In this document: positions 9,105-17,270 of the stretch, one piece after another
Layout of the letters: every line of letters starts with the position of its first letter
How positions within the stretch are numbered: position 1 is the stretch's first letter
Source: WVZL01 sp041862375
GTDB lineage: Bacteria > Acidobacteriota > Aminicenantia > Aminicenantales > Aminicenantaceae
Length of the DNA: 64,000 bases
Reading direction: 5' to 3'
NCBI GenBank assembly: GCA_041862375.1
Contig: JBGVTE010000091.1
Coordinates: 49,557-113,556, forward strand
Program-made: the position numbers and the translations under genes
The notes under the pieces: generated by a model
What the model was told of the DNA's origin: nothing
Database searches by the model: none
The model's input: only the letters and a program-made list of their open reading frames with translations

Positions 9105-9164
9105 AATGGGGACAGTTCCTTTTTTTCGGTCCCCATCTCCGAAAAAAGAGAACCGCCCCCATTT
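9105..9164. repeat. REP-like palindrome between gyrB and gyrA
   Basis: Two 25-base arms (AATGGGGACAGTTCC... and, on the other strand, AATGGGGGCGGTTCT...), both ending in TTTTTTCGG, surround a short spacer. The arms differ at about four positions, and the whole forms a hairpin in either strand. It begins immediately after the gyrB stop codon. It has the size and shape of REP elements mobilised by REP-associated tyrosine transposases; no such transposase is in this window. Confidence 0.6.
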
Positions 9165-9165
9165 C

Positions 9166-11553
9166 TTAGATATCCAGATTCTGAGCCTCAAGGGCGTTTT
9201 TTTCTATGAAATGTTTTCGTGGTTCTACCTCGCCTCCCATAAGGATTGTAAATACTTTATCTGCCTCAACTGCATCTTGAATCGAGACCTGAAGAAGTGA
9301 ACGGGTCTCTGAGTTCATAGTAGTTTCCCACAACTGTTGGGGAGTCATCTCTCCTAATCCTTTATACCTTTGGATCACAATTCCTTTCTTTCCGTTCCGG
9401 AATAAGTACTCGAGGAGCTTTGATTCATTCTCGATCTTTATCTTTTCGCTATTGCTCTGAACATGGAATGGAGGCTTATATTGCTCCAGGTCTTTATGAA
9501 TTTTATAGAGGCTTCGGTATTCAACGGAAGAAATTAAATCCCAGTTGACTTTGGAGGAGATATTCATACCGTTGATTTGAAAATTGAAGGATAATTCATA
9601 GACTCCGTGTTCCTCATCCTTGCTTAAAAAAGAAACAATTCCTTTTTCAGTAAGGAAATTCTGTATTTTCTCCATCTTTTTTTGCTTGCGCAAAAATTCT
9701 GCATCATCCACTTCATTATCAAGTAATACCTCAATAAGGAAAAAAGGGAAATTTTTCCTCTCCAGTATTTGCACATAGTGCTTTTTAGCAATCATCTTCT
9801 GGAGAAATTTTCTGAATTTATCACCTTTAATAATTTCTTTACTCCTGGCTACCTTTATCTGAAATTCCTCTGAAATCTTTCTGATCATGTATTTTTCAAA
9901 GGCGTGCTCTTCTTTTAAATACTTAACCTCAGACTTTCCCTTTGATATCTTATACAGGGGAGGCTGGGCAATATAGAGATAGCCTTTTTCAATAATCTGG
10001 GGCATCTGCCTGTAGAAAAAAGTCATAAGAAGTGTCCTAATGTGAGAGCCATCTACATCAGCATCTGTCATGATGATAACTTTATGGTAGCGAAGCTTTT
10101 CCAGATTATAGCCTGATTGTTCAATACCTGTTCCTAGAGCTGATATAATTATTCCTATTTCTTCACTCTGAAGGATTTTATCAAAGCGGGCTTTCTCTAC
10201 ATTAAGGATTTTCCCTTTGAGGGGGAGTATAGCCTGAAACCGGCGATCTCGAGCTTGCTTGGCTGAACCACCGGCAGAATCTCCTTCAACAAGGAATATT
10301 TCGCTGAAAGCTGGATCTCTTTCTTGACAGTCAGCCAGCTTCCCTGGTAGAGATGTCGACTCCAAAACACCTTTTCGCCGCGCCAGTTCTCGTGCTTTTC
10401 GAGCAGCTTCTCGTGCTCTGGCAGCTTCTAGAATTTTCAGTACGACCTTCTTGGCTATGGAAGGATTTTCCTCAAAATATAAAGATAACTGATCATTGAC
10501 TATTGACTCAACAAGGCCCTTAACCTCACTGTTTCCTAGCTTGGTTTTAGTCTGGCCCTCGAATTGAGGATTTTTCATTTTCAAACTCAAAACAGCACAG
10601 AGCCCCTCACGAGTATCATCTCCGGTCAAATTTTGATTCAAGTCTTTTATCAGGTTATTTGCATTGGCATAGTTGTTTATAGTCCTGGTTAAAGCAGCTT
10701 TTAAACCGATAAGATGGGTTCCGCCTTCAGTAGTATTTATATTATTCACAAAGGTAAATATCGTCTCTGAATAACTCGTGTTATATTGAAGCGCCATTTC
10801 CACAATGGTACCGTTTTTTTTGCTTTCAAAGTAAATAGGCTTAGGATTCAAAACATTCTTGTTCTGGTTGAGATACTGGACAAATTCCCGTATTCCTCCT
10901 TTATACTGAAACTCTTGCATCTTGTCAGTACGTTCATCTATAAGAGTAATTTTTAATCCCTTATTCAAAAAAGAAAGCTCTCGCAACCTCTGACTCAGGA
11001 TTTCGAAGTTAAAATCTATGGATTTGAAAATATCTCTGTCGGGCTTGAATGTGACCTTGGTACCTGTCTTTTTGGTTTTTCCTATCTTCTTTAGTCTTGA
11101 AATAGGCTTTCCTCTTTCATAACTCTGACTGTAGACACCGTCGTCCCTTTTAATTTCAAGATCAAGTCTCTCTGACAGTGCATTAACAACTGAAACACCA
11201 ACTCCGTGCAATCCTCCCGAAACCTGATAGCTCTTGGTGTCGAACTTTCCCCCAGCGTGAAGGGTTGTCATTACAACTTCTGGAGCAGATTTCTTCTCTT
11301 TCTTATGCATTCCGACAGGAATACCTCGACCGTTATCGATGACGGTCGCGCTACAATCAACATGAATTACGACATCTATTTTATTACAGTAGCCTACTAC
11401 CGCTTCATCTATACTATTATCAACAACTTCGTAAACTAGATGATGTAGACCTTCTGGTCCAGTGCTCCCAATATACATTGCTGGTCGCTTTTGTACGGCT
11501 TCCAGCCCCTTTAATACTTTTATACTTTCTGCTGTATATTTTTTTTCAGCCAT
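9166..11553 (-). CDS. gyrB: DNA gyrase subunit B
   Basis: ATPase subunit of DNA gyrase. The 795-residue protein opens with the GHKL ATPase domain (EVVDNSIDEAVVG, DNGRGIPVG, GGLHGVGVSVVNAL), then the transducer domain, the TOPRIM motif EGDSAGGSAKQARDRRFQ with LPLKGKILNVEKAR, the TDADVDGSHIRTLL metal site, and the C-terminal QRYKGLGEMTPQQLWETTM. A region of roughly 170 residues between the TOPRIM core and this end makes it as long as the E. coli protein, unlike the shorter Gram-positive form. A promoter and a hairpin precede it (11578-11659). gyrA follows on the same strand. Confidence 0.97.
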   Translation of the reverse strand: MAEKKYTAESIKVLKGLEAVQKRPAMYIGSTGPEGLHHLVYEVVDNSIDEAVVGYCNKIDVVIHVDCSATVIDNGRGIPVGMHKKEKKSAPEVVMTTLHAGGKFDTKSYQVSGGLHGVGVSVVNALSERLDLEIKRDDGVYSQSYERGKPISRLKKIGKTKKTGTKVTFKPDRDIFKSIDFNFEILSQRLRELSFLNKGLKITLIDERTDKMQEFQYKGGIREFVQYLNQNKNVLNPKPIYFESKKNGTIVEMALQYNTSYSETIFTFVNNINTTEGGTHLIGLKAALTRTINNYANANNLIKDLNQNLTGDDTREGLCAVLSLKMKNPQFEGQTKTKLGNSEVKGLVESIVNDQLSLYFEENPSIAKKVVLKILEAARAREAARKARELARRKGVLESTSLPGKLADCQERDPAFSEIFLVEGDSAGGSAKQARDRRFQAILPLKGKILNVEKARFDKILQSEEIGIIISALGTGIEQSGYNLEKLRYHKVIIMTDADVDGSHIRTLLMTFFYRQMPQIIEKGYLYIAQPPLYKISKGKSEVKYLKEEHAFEKYMIRKISEEFQIKVARSKEIIKGDKFRKFLQKMIAKKHYVQILERKNFPFFLIEVLLDNEVDDAEFLRKQKKMEKIQNFLTEKGIVSFLSKDEEHGVYELSFNFQINGMNISSKVNWDLISSVEYRSLYKIHKDLEQYKPPFHVQSNSEKIKIENESKLLEYLFRNGKKGIVIQRYKGLGEMTPQQLWETTMNSETRSLLQVSIQDAVEADKVFTILMGGEVEPRKHFIEKNALEAQNLDI

Positions 11554-11577
11554 TTTCTTATGATCTGAGAAAGAGGG

Positions 11578-11608
11578 GGGTTATGTGTGCGGGAATTTTA
11601 CATAACCC
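11578..11608 (-). promoter_or_regulatory. Inverted repeat in the gyrB leader
   Basis: GGGTTATGT and ACATAACCC are perfect 9-base arms separated by 13 bases. The repeat lies between the predicted gyrB transcription start and the ATG, so it is in the leader RNA. It could be an operator or a structure affecting translation; which one cannot be told from sequence. Confidence 0.4.
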
Positions 11609-11630
11609 GTTGGGCATAATATCCGGTGTC

Positions 11631-11659
11631 ATTATACCTTAAGAACAAATCTTAGTAAA
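11631..11659 (-). promoter_or_regulatory. Likely gyrB promoter
   Basis: On the minus strand, TTTACT and a perfect TATAAT are separated by 17 bases. The predicted start leaves a leader of about 70 bases before the gyrB ATG. Confidence 0.55.
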
Positions 11660-11685
11660 GTAAAATCATTGCTTTTTTTAGTACT

Positions 11686-11806
11686 TTGGGGTCAGGCTTT
11701 CATAAGTTTTATAAATTGAATTTTTTCTAATCTTTCATTGTAACCCTAGCTTTTATTTCTTCCTGGTAAACAATAAATTATAAAAGTTATGAAAGCCTGA
11801 CCCCAA
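11686..11806. repeat. 121-bp REP/MITE-like palindrome, GGGGTCAGGCTTT type
   Basis: The left arm begins TTGGGGTCAGGCTTTCATAA and continues for about 30 bases; the right arm is its near-perfect inverse with one central mismatch and a 2-base length difference. The 50-base centre is AT-rich and unrelated. The same 13-base GGGGTCAGGCTTT ends occur at 24371-24449. It lies in the divergent gap between gyrB and the GTPase gene, which holds nothing else beyond the gyrB leader and promoter. Confidence 0.7.
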
Positions 11807-11859
11807 TTACCTTTGAAAACCAGTCTATGTTCAGCTATAATTTTTACCAAGAGATAAAA

Positions 11860-12852
11860 ATGCCAGCAAATTTGCCACCTCAGTACTTTGAGACAGAGAA
11901 AAAATTAAAAGTAGCAAAAACCCCGCAGGAAAAGATTAGAATTCTAGAAGAACTACTCTCCATAGTTCCCAAACACAAAGGCACAGAAAAGCTACAAGCC
12001 TTGCTAAAAACGAAAATTGCAAAACTTAAATCTACAGCTCAAAAAAAACCCTCTATAGCCAGGCACAGTTCTCTACACCGTGTGGAGAGATCTGGAGCAG
12101 GTCAAATAATCTTAATTGGGCCACCGAATAGTGGCAAATCCATGTTGGTTAAATCCCTGACAAATGCAACCCCTGAAATCGGTGAATATCCCTTCACAAC
12201 TCGCTTGCCATATCCTGCCATGATGGAGTATGAAAACATCAAGATTCAACTCGTCGATACTCCCCCTGTTACGCCAGAATACATGGAGAGCTGGCTTCTA
12301 GAGATGATAAAAGAATCCGATGGAATCTTGATTCTTCTGGATTTGTCTGATTCCAGCCCTATAAACACTTTAAAAGTCCTTCTTTCTGGGCTTAAAGAAA
12401 AGAAAATAGAACTAATCTCAGAAAAAGAAAAAACTATAGAGACAGAAGTAAGATTTTTTCCAAAAAGAGCGCTGGTTGTCGCTAATAAAAAAGATGTGCT
12501 TCTTAATGATAATGACTTTACAACCCTGAAAGGATTCTGCAAAGGAAAATTCAACCTCATCTCTCTATCTGCCCTTCATAGAGATGGTCTTGATGAACTT
12601 AGAAAGCATATTTTTCTCATGCTTGATGTCATTCGCGTGTATAGTAAAATCCCGGGGAAAAAAGCAGACCTGAATGCTCCTTATACCCTGAAGAGAGGAA
12701 GCTCAGTACTCGATATGGCTAGAGAAGTCCACAAGGATTTTACCCAAAAACTAAAATACGCAAGGATCTGGAGTAAGAATAAATACCAAGGCCAGATGGT
12801 CAACCGAGACCACATCCTCGAAGACGAAGATATTCTCGAACTTCATATATAA
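11860..12852 (+). CDS. OBG/DRG-like GTPase with TGS domain
   Basis: A 330-residue GTP-binding protein. After an N-terminal helical segment, the G domain shows G1 GPPNSGKS (87-94), G3 DTPPV, G4 NKKD and a G5-like SLSALH. The C-terminal 60 residues are a TGS domain, as in DRG, Obg-type and SpoT proteins, suggesting ribosome or RNA association. The start is placed at ATG 11860, because AGAGA precedes it and the family N-terminus (MPANLPPQYF) begins there; an in-frame ATG 33 bases upstream would add an unrelated leader. No operon partner: it is divergent from gyrB and convergent with the next gene. Confidence 0.85.
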   Translation: MPANLPPQYFETEKKLKVAKTPQEKIRILEELLSIVPKHKGTEKLQALLKTKIAKLKSTAQKKPSIARHSSLHRVERSGAGQIILIGPPNSGKSMLVKSLTNATPEIGEYPFTTRLPYPAMMEYENIKIQLVDTPPVTPEYMESWLLEMIKESDGILILLDLSDSSPINTLKVLLSGLKEKKIELISEKEKTIETEVRFFPKRALVVANKKDVLLNDNDFTTLKGFCKGKFNLISLSALHRDGLDELRKHIFLMLDVIRVYSKIPGKKADLNAPYTLKRGSSVLDMAREVHKDFTQKLKYARIWSKNKYQGQMVNRDHILEDEDILELHI

Positions 12853-12988
12853 AAAGCTTTTATCCTTTATCGCGTTTTCTCCCTGCCATGATGTTTGTCC
12901 AGAATACATAATAATTTTGTTTCCATCCTTCCGGGATAAACGAGAGGGATAAAATATTTTTCCCCGATTGAGCTTGTATAACTTCTTG

Positions 12989-14161
12989 CTAATGTTTACT
13001 GTTTTTTTCTATCCTGTGGCTTACCACGACCCCTCGCTCTTGAAGCGCGTTGACGATAGGTTGATACAATTCACCGTGAAAAACATTTTCAGGGAAAAGT
13101 ACTCCCCTTTGAGTTATCTTATCAGAAGCAATCATTTGAGCAGCAATAGATGCTGGAAAGCTTGTCGTTTTAGCCATTGAAGTATACTTCATTTTTGGAT
13201 CATAGAAATCAATTATTTCAAAAATGTGCGTCGTGGGCTCACCTGATTTCTTTCCTGAAACAACTACTCTCATTAAAGTCACATCACCCTCTTTTCCCAA
13301 TTTCCACTTAGTCTCTAAAATAGCTTTAAGGAATTCTCTCGGAATGACTTTCTTGTTAAATAGAGAAAGAGGTTCCCTAGAGAAAAAACCAAATTCTTTT
13401 ATCATTTTAATTGCCTGAGCATGCCCAGGATAGCGAACAGTTTTTTCAGCCAACTTATCTCTAATTCTGCCTTGTAATGTATAGATGAGAGAAGAAAGTC
13501 CATCTGTATAAAAGCACTCCATTCTTGAAAAAGGAGGAGGAAATTCAACAGGTTCAATACCCGATAAGGCTTCTACTTCTTTTATCTTACCTTTTTCGAG
13601 GATAATAGCCTTTCTCTCATAAAAATCTAAAAGGCTTTCAGCAGCATATACAATACTGTACTTTAATGGAGGCTGAGGATGGAGCGGGTTTCCTCCGACA
13701 TAAATCATTGCTTTCTCTGTATCATCAAGAAGATATACTCCTCTCCCGACACAGATATTATCAATTCCAGGAGCCAAGCCGCAGCCTGGTATAATAGTTA
13801 CACCCTTCCTCTTTGCCTCTTCATCGTAAGAGAGCCGTTCTAATGGGCCCTCTCCCACAACATCCACCAGGTTGACTCCATGGAGAATCGATGCCTCCAT
13901 AGCTAAAAAGCTGTGTTTGTGGAGAAGGGCAGATATAGCAACATCTTGGCCTTTAAAAAGGTCTTCCCTCTGGTTTTTATCCTCAACATCTCTCTGAAGA
14001 GTGATGAGCCTGTCGCTTGGTATGAAATTTCGAGCCTTCTTAAGTCTCTCGAAACTGATGTCAGCCAGAGTTACTATGTTCTGTTCATTGCTCAAAATAA
14101 GGTCTTTAGCTAAGACGACTCCCATCTTTCCTGCTCCAAGCACCAGGAACTTCGGCATCAT
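12989..14161 (-). CDS. Saccharopine dehydrogenase-family protein
   Basis: A 390-residue NAD(P)-dependent oxidoreductase. The N-terminal Rossmann fold shows LVLGAGKMGVVLAKDL and an acidic DIS after strand two. The middle carries the family motif PGCGLAPGIDN, found in saccharopine dehydrogenase and lysine 6-dehydrogenase-like enzymes. The exact substrate, probably a lysine- or carboxynorspermidine-like amino acid, is unknown. A strong AGGAG overlaps the stop of the upstream NhaC remnant; two ATG codons in tandem start the gene. It is the last gene of a minus-strand run. Confidence 0.82.
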   Translation of the reverse strand: MMPKFLVLGAGKMGVVLAKDLILSNEQNIVTLADISFERLKKARNFIPSDRLITLQRDVEDKNQREDLFKGQDVAISALLHKHSFLAMEASILHGVNLVDVVGEGPLERLSYDEEAKRKGVTIIPGCGLAPGIDNICVGRGVYLLDDTEKAMIYVGGNPLHPQPPLKYSIVYAAESLLDFYERKAIILEKGKIKEVEALSGIEPVEFPPPFSRMECFYTDGLSSLIYTLQGRIRDKLAEKTVRYPGHAQAIKMIKEFGFFSREPLSLFNKKVIPREFLKAILETKWKLGKEGDVTLMRVVVSGKKSGEPTTHIFEIIDFYDPKMKYTSMAKTTSFPASIAAQMIASDKITQRGVLFPENVFHGELYQPIVNALQERGVVVSHRIEKNSKH

Positions 14162-14167
14162 TTTCTC

Positions 14168-14419
14168 CTAAATAACTATTCCCATAAGGGTATATAAAAC
14201 AAATGTTACTCCCACTACTGCCAGAGAATAGGGAATCTGAGTCCTGACATGGTCCATATGATCGCAAGCACTTCCCAACGAGGAGAGGACAGTAGTATCA
14301 GAGAGAGGTGAACAGTGATCACCGAAAACACCCCCTCCGGCTACAGCTGCTATAGCGGCAAAGACCAGGAGCGAGGGCTCTCCTCTGAAAAATCCAGAAA
14401 TTGTATTACAAGAATTCAA
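14168..14419 (-). pseudogene. C-terminal fragment of an NhaC-type Na+/H+ antiporter
   Basis: The 83 residues contain the family hallmark GGGVFGDHCSPLSDTT followed by CDHMDHVRTQIPYSLAV and a last membrane segment. Full-length NhaC-type transporters have about 450-550 residues, so more than 80% is missing. The 118 bases upstream, to the end of the alcohol dehydrogenase gene, hold no further antiporter sequence. The fragment was therefore left by a deletion that removed the 5' part. It cannot work as a transporter. Confidence 0.75.
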
Positions 14420-14537
14420 GATTTATTATCTTATATGCTCTTTGTAAAAAGTAAAGAAGAAAAAAGCAGGCAGCTTCAGCAGTTCAGGACAAAAAAAGGC
14501 ATATATTCCTCTCTAAGTGATGTTACCTGGATAATAA

Positions 14538-15671
14538 TTATTGGTTTAAGGCCTGAACAAGAATCTCCCTATAATCCTCTGATTGTGCTTCACGAGGATT
14601 GTAAGGATTAGAATTATTCTGGAAAGCATTTCGGGCAATGACAGAAAATTGGCTTTCATTAAGGCCAAGGTCCTTAAGGGAGGGAATTAGTAAAGAATGT
14701 GAGAGGATTTTTATTTTTTCTATAAGCTCTTGTGCTGCAATTCTCTTATTTTTTGTACTGATTCCTGTAAGCTTTGCTATTTCTGCATATCGGTCTTCTA
14801 CGACAGGAAGATTGAATTCCATAACAAGGGGGAGAAAAATCGAATTTAAAACTCCATGAGGCAAATCACAAAGGCCGCCTATGGCTTCAGCAAGACAGTG
14901 GACAGCACCCACATCACTATTGCCAAATGCTATACCAGCCAGCATACTTCCGAGCATCATTTTTTCCCTGGCCTCTATATTGCCTTTTACATCTTTAAAC
15001 GCTCTCTCAATCGATGAAAAAATAAGGGTACAGGATTCTTTTGCGAAAATATCAGTTGTAAAAGTGGCTACCTTTGCTGTGTATGCTTCGACAGCGTGAG
15101 TAAGGGCATCCATCCCAGTCGAAGCAATTAAATGAGGAGGAAGAGAAATTAATAAATCAGGATCAACCAGAGCTACCGCAGGATACATACGGGACCCCTT
15201 GATACTCATCTTGAACCGACGTTTAGTATCAGTTATCACTGACACCCATGTAACTTCACTCCCTGTACCACAGGTTGTAGGAATAGCTAGTACAGGAAGC
15301 GGGAAGGTTTTATACTTCTCTCTGCCCTCATAGTCTTCGATTGCTCCTCTGTTTGTGGAAAGTAAAGCAATAGCTTTGGCTGCATCCAAAGAGCTTCCTC
15401 CTCCAAGGCCTACAACAAGATCAGGATTTATTTCCTGGGCAAGTTCCCCTCCCTTATTGATTGTTTCGGATTTAGGATTAGACTCAACCTCATCAAACAC
15501 GTGAGCGCTTTTTAGTCTAGATAGAACTCTATCACCGATCCCGGAATTCATAATCCCTTTATCAGTCACAAGTAGTATCTTAGAAACATGAAACTCTTGC
15601 TCAACTACTTCTTCTAGCTCAGAGAAAACTTCGCGTCCGAAGATAATTTTTGTGGGAAGGTGAAATTTCAT
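14538..15671 (-). CDS. Iron-containing alcohol dehydrogenase
   Basis: A 377-residue group III (Fe-ADH) enzyme interconverting an alcohol and aldehyde or ketone with NAD(P). Visible are the dinucleotide loop GLGGGSSLDAAKA near residue 90, the TTCGTGSEVT motif, and metal ligands in the order Asp (STGMDALTH), His (same motif), His (AVHCLAEAIGG) and His (LPHGVLN). The fourfold ligand set is complete, so it should be active. Substrate is not predictable. The ATG lies 2 bases after the stop of the M28 peptidase gene, so the two are very probably cotranscribed. Confidence 0.9.
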   Translation of the reverse strand: MKFHLPTKIIFGREVFSELEEVVEQEFHVSKILLVTDKGIMNSGIGDRVLSRLKSAHVFDEVESNPKSETINKGGELAQEINPDLVVGLGGGSSLDAAKAIALLSTNRGAIEDYEGREKYKTFPLPVLAIPTTCGTGSEVTWVSVITDTKRRFKMSIKGSRMYPAVALVDPDLLISLPPHLIASTGMDALTHAVEAYTAKVATFTTDIFAKESCTLIFSSIERAFKDVKGNIEAREKMMLGSMLAGIAFGNSDVGAVHCLAEAIGGLCDLPHGVLNSIFLPLVMEFNLPVVEDRYAEIAKLTGISTKNKRIAAQELIEKIKILSHSLLIPSLKDLGLNESQFSVIARNAFQNNSNPYNPREAQSEDYREILVQALNQ

Positions 15672-15673
15672 CC

Positions 15674-17206
15674 CTACGGCTTCTCATGCCTGAAATTAAG
15701 AGAATCCTCATCTGCCATATCCAGGACAGCTACAAAGACAAGCTGAGCTAAATCTTCTAGAATTTCAGGAGTTATAGTATCAATGTCATCCTTGGTAATA
15801 TGGTAGTAGGAAGGAGCTCCTCTTGCGCTTATAGAAACAGTCGGAATTCCCTTCCACATGAAGCGGGCTGCATCCAATCTCGGGCGCGCAATGTTGGAAA
15901 AATAGCGAGGTCGGACTATACGATGGATGTATTTTTTATTTGCCTTTTCTATAAATTTCCAGAAGGAGGGATAATTCTCTGCAGCCAGGACACTCAGCTT
16001 ATCTCCACAGCCAACTCCATCCATGTTGAAGAAGGCAACAGTTTTTTCTAAAGGAAACAAAGGATGCTCAAGGTAGTATTTTGATCCCACAACTCCCTGT
16101 TCCTCAGCTCCAAAACAGATGAAAACCACTGAACGCCGAGGCTTCAAGGGACATTTAGCCAGGACCTCAGCCACTCCCAAAATAACAGCCACAGCTGAAG
16201 CATTATCATTGGCACCCGGCATTATTTCATAACAACGGCCAAGATGGTCAAGATGCCCTCCAACGATGATCACTTCATTCTTGTATTCGGGATCAGAGCC
16301 CTCTATCATACCGATAACGTTAGAGCCAATTCCCTCAAGATAGTGATTAGTTATGTTTTTTAATGTGAAGGTCTTTCCGGTTGAAAAAGACTGGGGCTTT
16401 AAAGTCTCTTTAATTTTCTCCACAGTCTCTTCGTGGGTTCGCCCAGTACCTGTAAAAATATCAGCAACAACAGTATCACCAACATGACTGTATATAAAAT
16501 TTTCATCGTAAGAATTATTGGGATTTGCAATGGGTCCATAGTTATAGATCATGCCTCTCGCATCATGACTCACAGCGTTCTCTAGTTTATACTGATGGAA
16601 AGAATAAGGTCGCCATTTTTTAAAAAGCTCTGGATCTTCATTAGGAGAGACAGGCACCTCCCTCTCCATCAAAACTATCTTCCCTTTAACATCGACTCCA
16701 TCGTACTCATCAAAGTTCAGCTCTGGAGCTGTGATGCCGTACCCAACATAAACAACCTCGGCACTCACTTTTCCTGAACCAGATGTGGATCCTGGAATGA
16801 ACTCATCTTCGTAGCGGTAGTGCTTCTTTATAAAAGATCCTTTGTAAGGGATGTCAAGATAAGCCTCACACCCTTTAAAAACTAATGTGTAGGGAATCGG
16901 AAATTCCTGAAAGTACGTCCCTTTTTCTCCTGCTGGTAAAACTCCCCACTCTTTAAAAAGAGACGCTACCCATTCAGCGCAAGCCTTGTATTCAGGTGTT
17001 CCTGTAAGCCGGCCAGCATACTTATCTGATGTTAATTCCTTGACATAATCAAAAAGCCTTTGGCTGTAAATAGAGTGTAGGCTCTGAAGCAGCAGCTCCT
17101 CATCTGTTGCTTTTTCTGTCGAAGTCTGAGCAACAGAGGTAAAACAAGCTATAAAATAACTGAAAACAAAGAAAACAAAGAAAGAAAATACCTTCCTACT
17201 TTTCAA
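15674..17206 (-). CDS. Secreted M28-family metallopeptidase with PA domain
   Basis: A 510-residue zinc aminopeptidase-like protein. An N-terminal hydrophobic signal (VFSFFVFFVFSYFIACF) predicts export. A protease-associated domain spans about 130-290. The M28 core shows the two-zinc ligand set: GGHLDHLG (His, Asp), GANDNASAV (Asp), GAEEQGVVGS (catalytic Glu and ligand Glu), NMDGVG (Asp) and YYHITKDDID (His). It probably trims peptides for scavenging. The start is TTG with GAGGAGG 7 bases before it. It shares a 64-base divergent gap with the CAP gene and leads the minus-strand operon. Confidence 0.9.
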   Translation of the reverse strand: MKSRKVFSFFVFFVFSYFIACFTSVAQTSTEKATDEELLLQSLHSIYSQRLFDYVKELTSDKYAGRLTGTPEYKACAEWVASLFKEWGVLPAGEKGTYFQEFPIPYTLVFKGCEAYLDIPYKGSFIKKHYRYEDEFIPGSTSGSGKVSAEVVYVGYGITAPELNFDEYDGVDVKGKIVLMEREVPVSPNEDPELFKKWRPYSFHQYKLENAVSHDARGMIYNYGPIANPNNSYDENFIYSHVGDTVVADIFTGTGRTHEETVEKIKETLKPQSFSTGKTFTLKNITNHYLEGIGSNVIGMIEGSDPEYKNEVIIVGGHLDHLGRCYEIMPGANDNASAVAVILGVAEVLAKCPLKPRRSVVFICFGAEEQGVVGSKYYLEHPLFPLEKTVAFFNMDGVGCGDKLSVLAAENYPSFWKFIEKANKKYIHRIVRPRYFSNIARPRLDAARFMWKGIPTVSISARGAPSYYHITKDDIDTITPEILEDLAQLVFVAVLDMADEDSLNFRHEKP

Positions 17207-17270
17207 TTAATCCTCCTCGTTATTTTTATATTTATATGTTAAGATAAACCAGGTAAAAGTAAAGAAAAAC

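Noticed and set aside
9088..9300. Plus-strand frames over the gyrB end and the palindrome
   Set aside because: They are antisense to gyrB or formed by the palindrome; no independent support.
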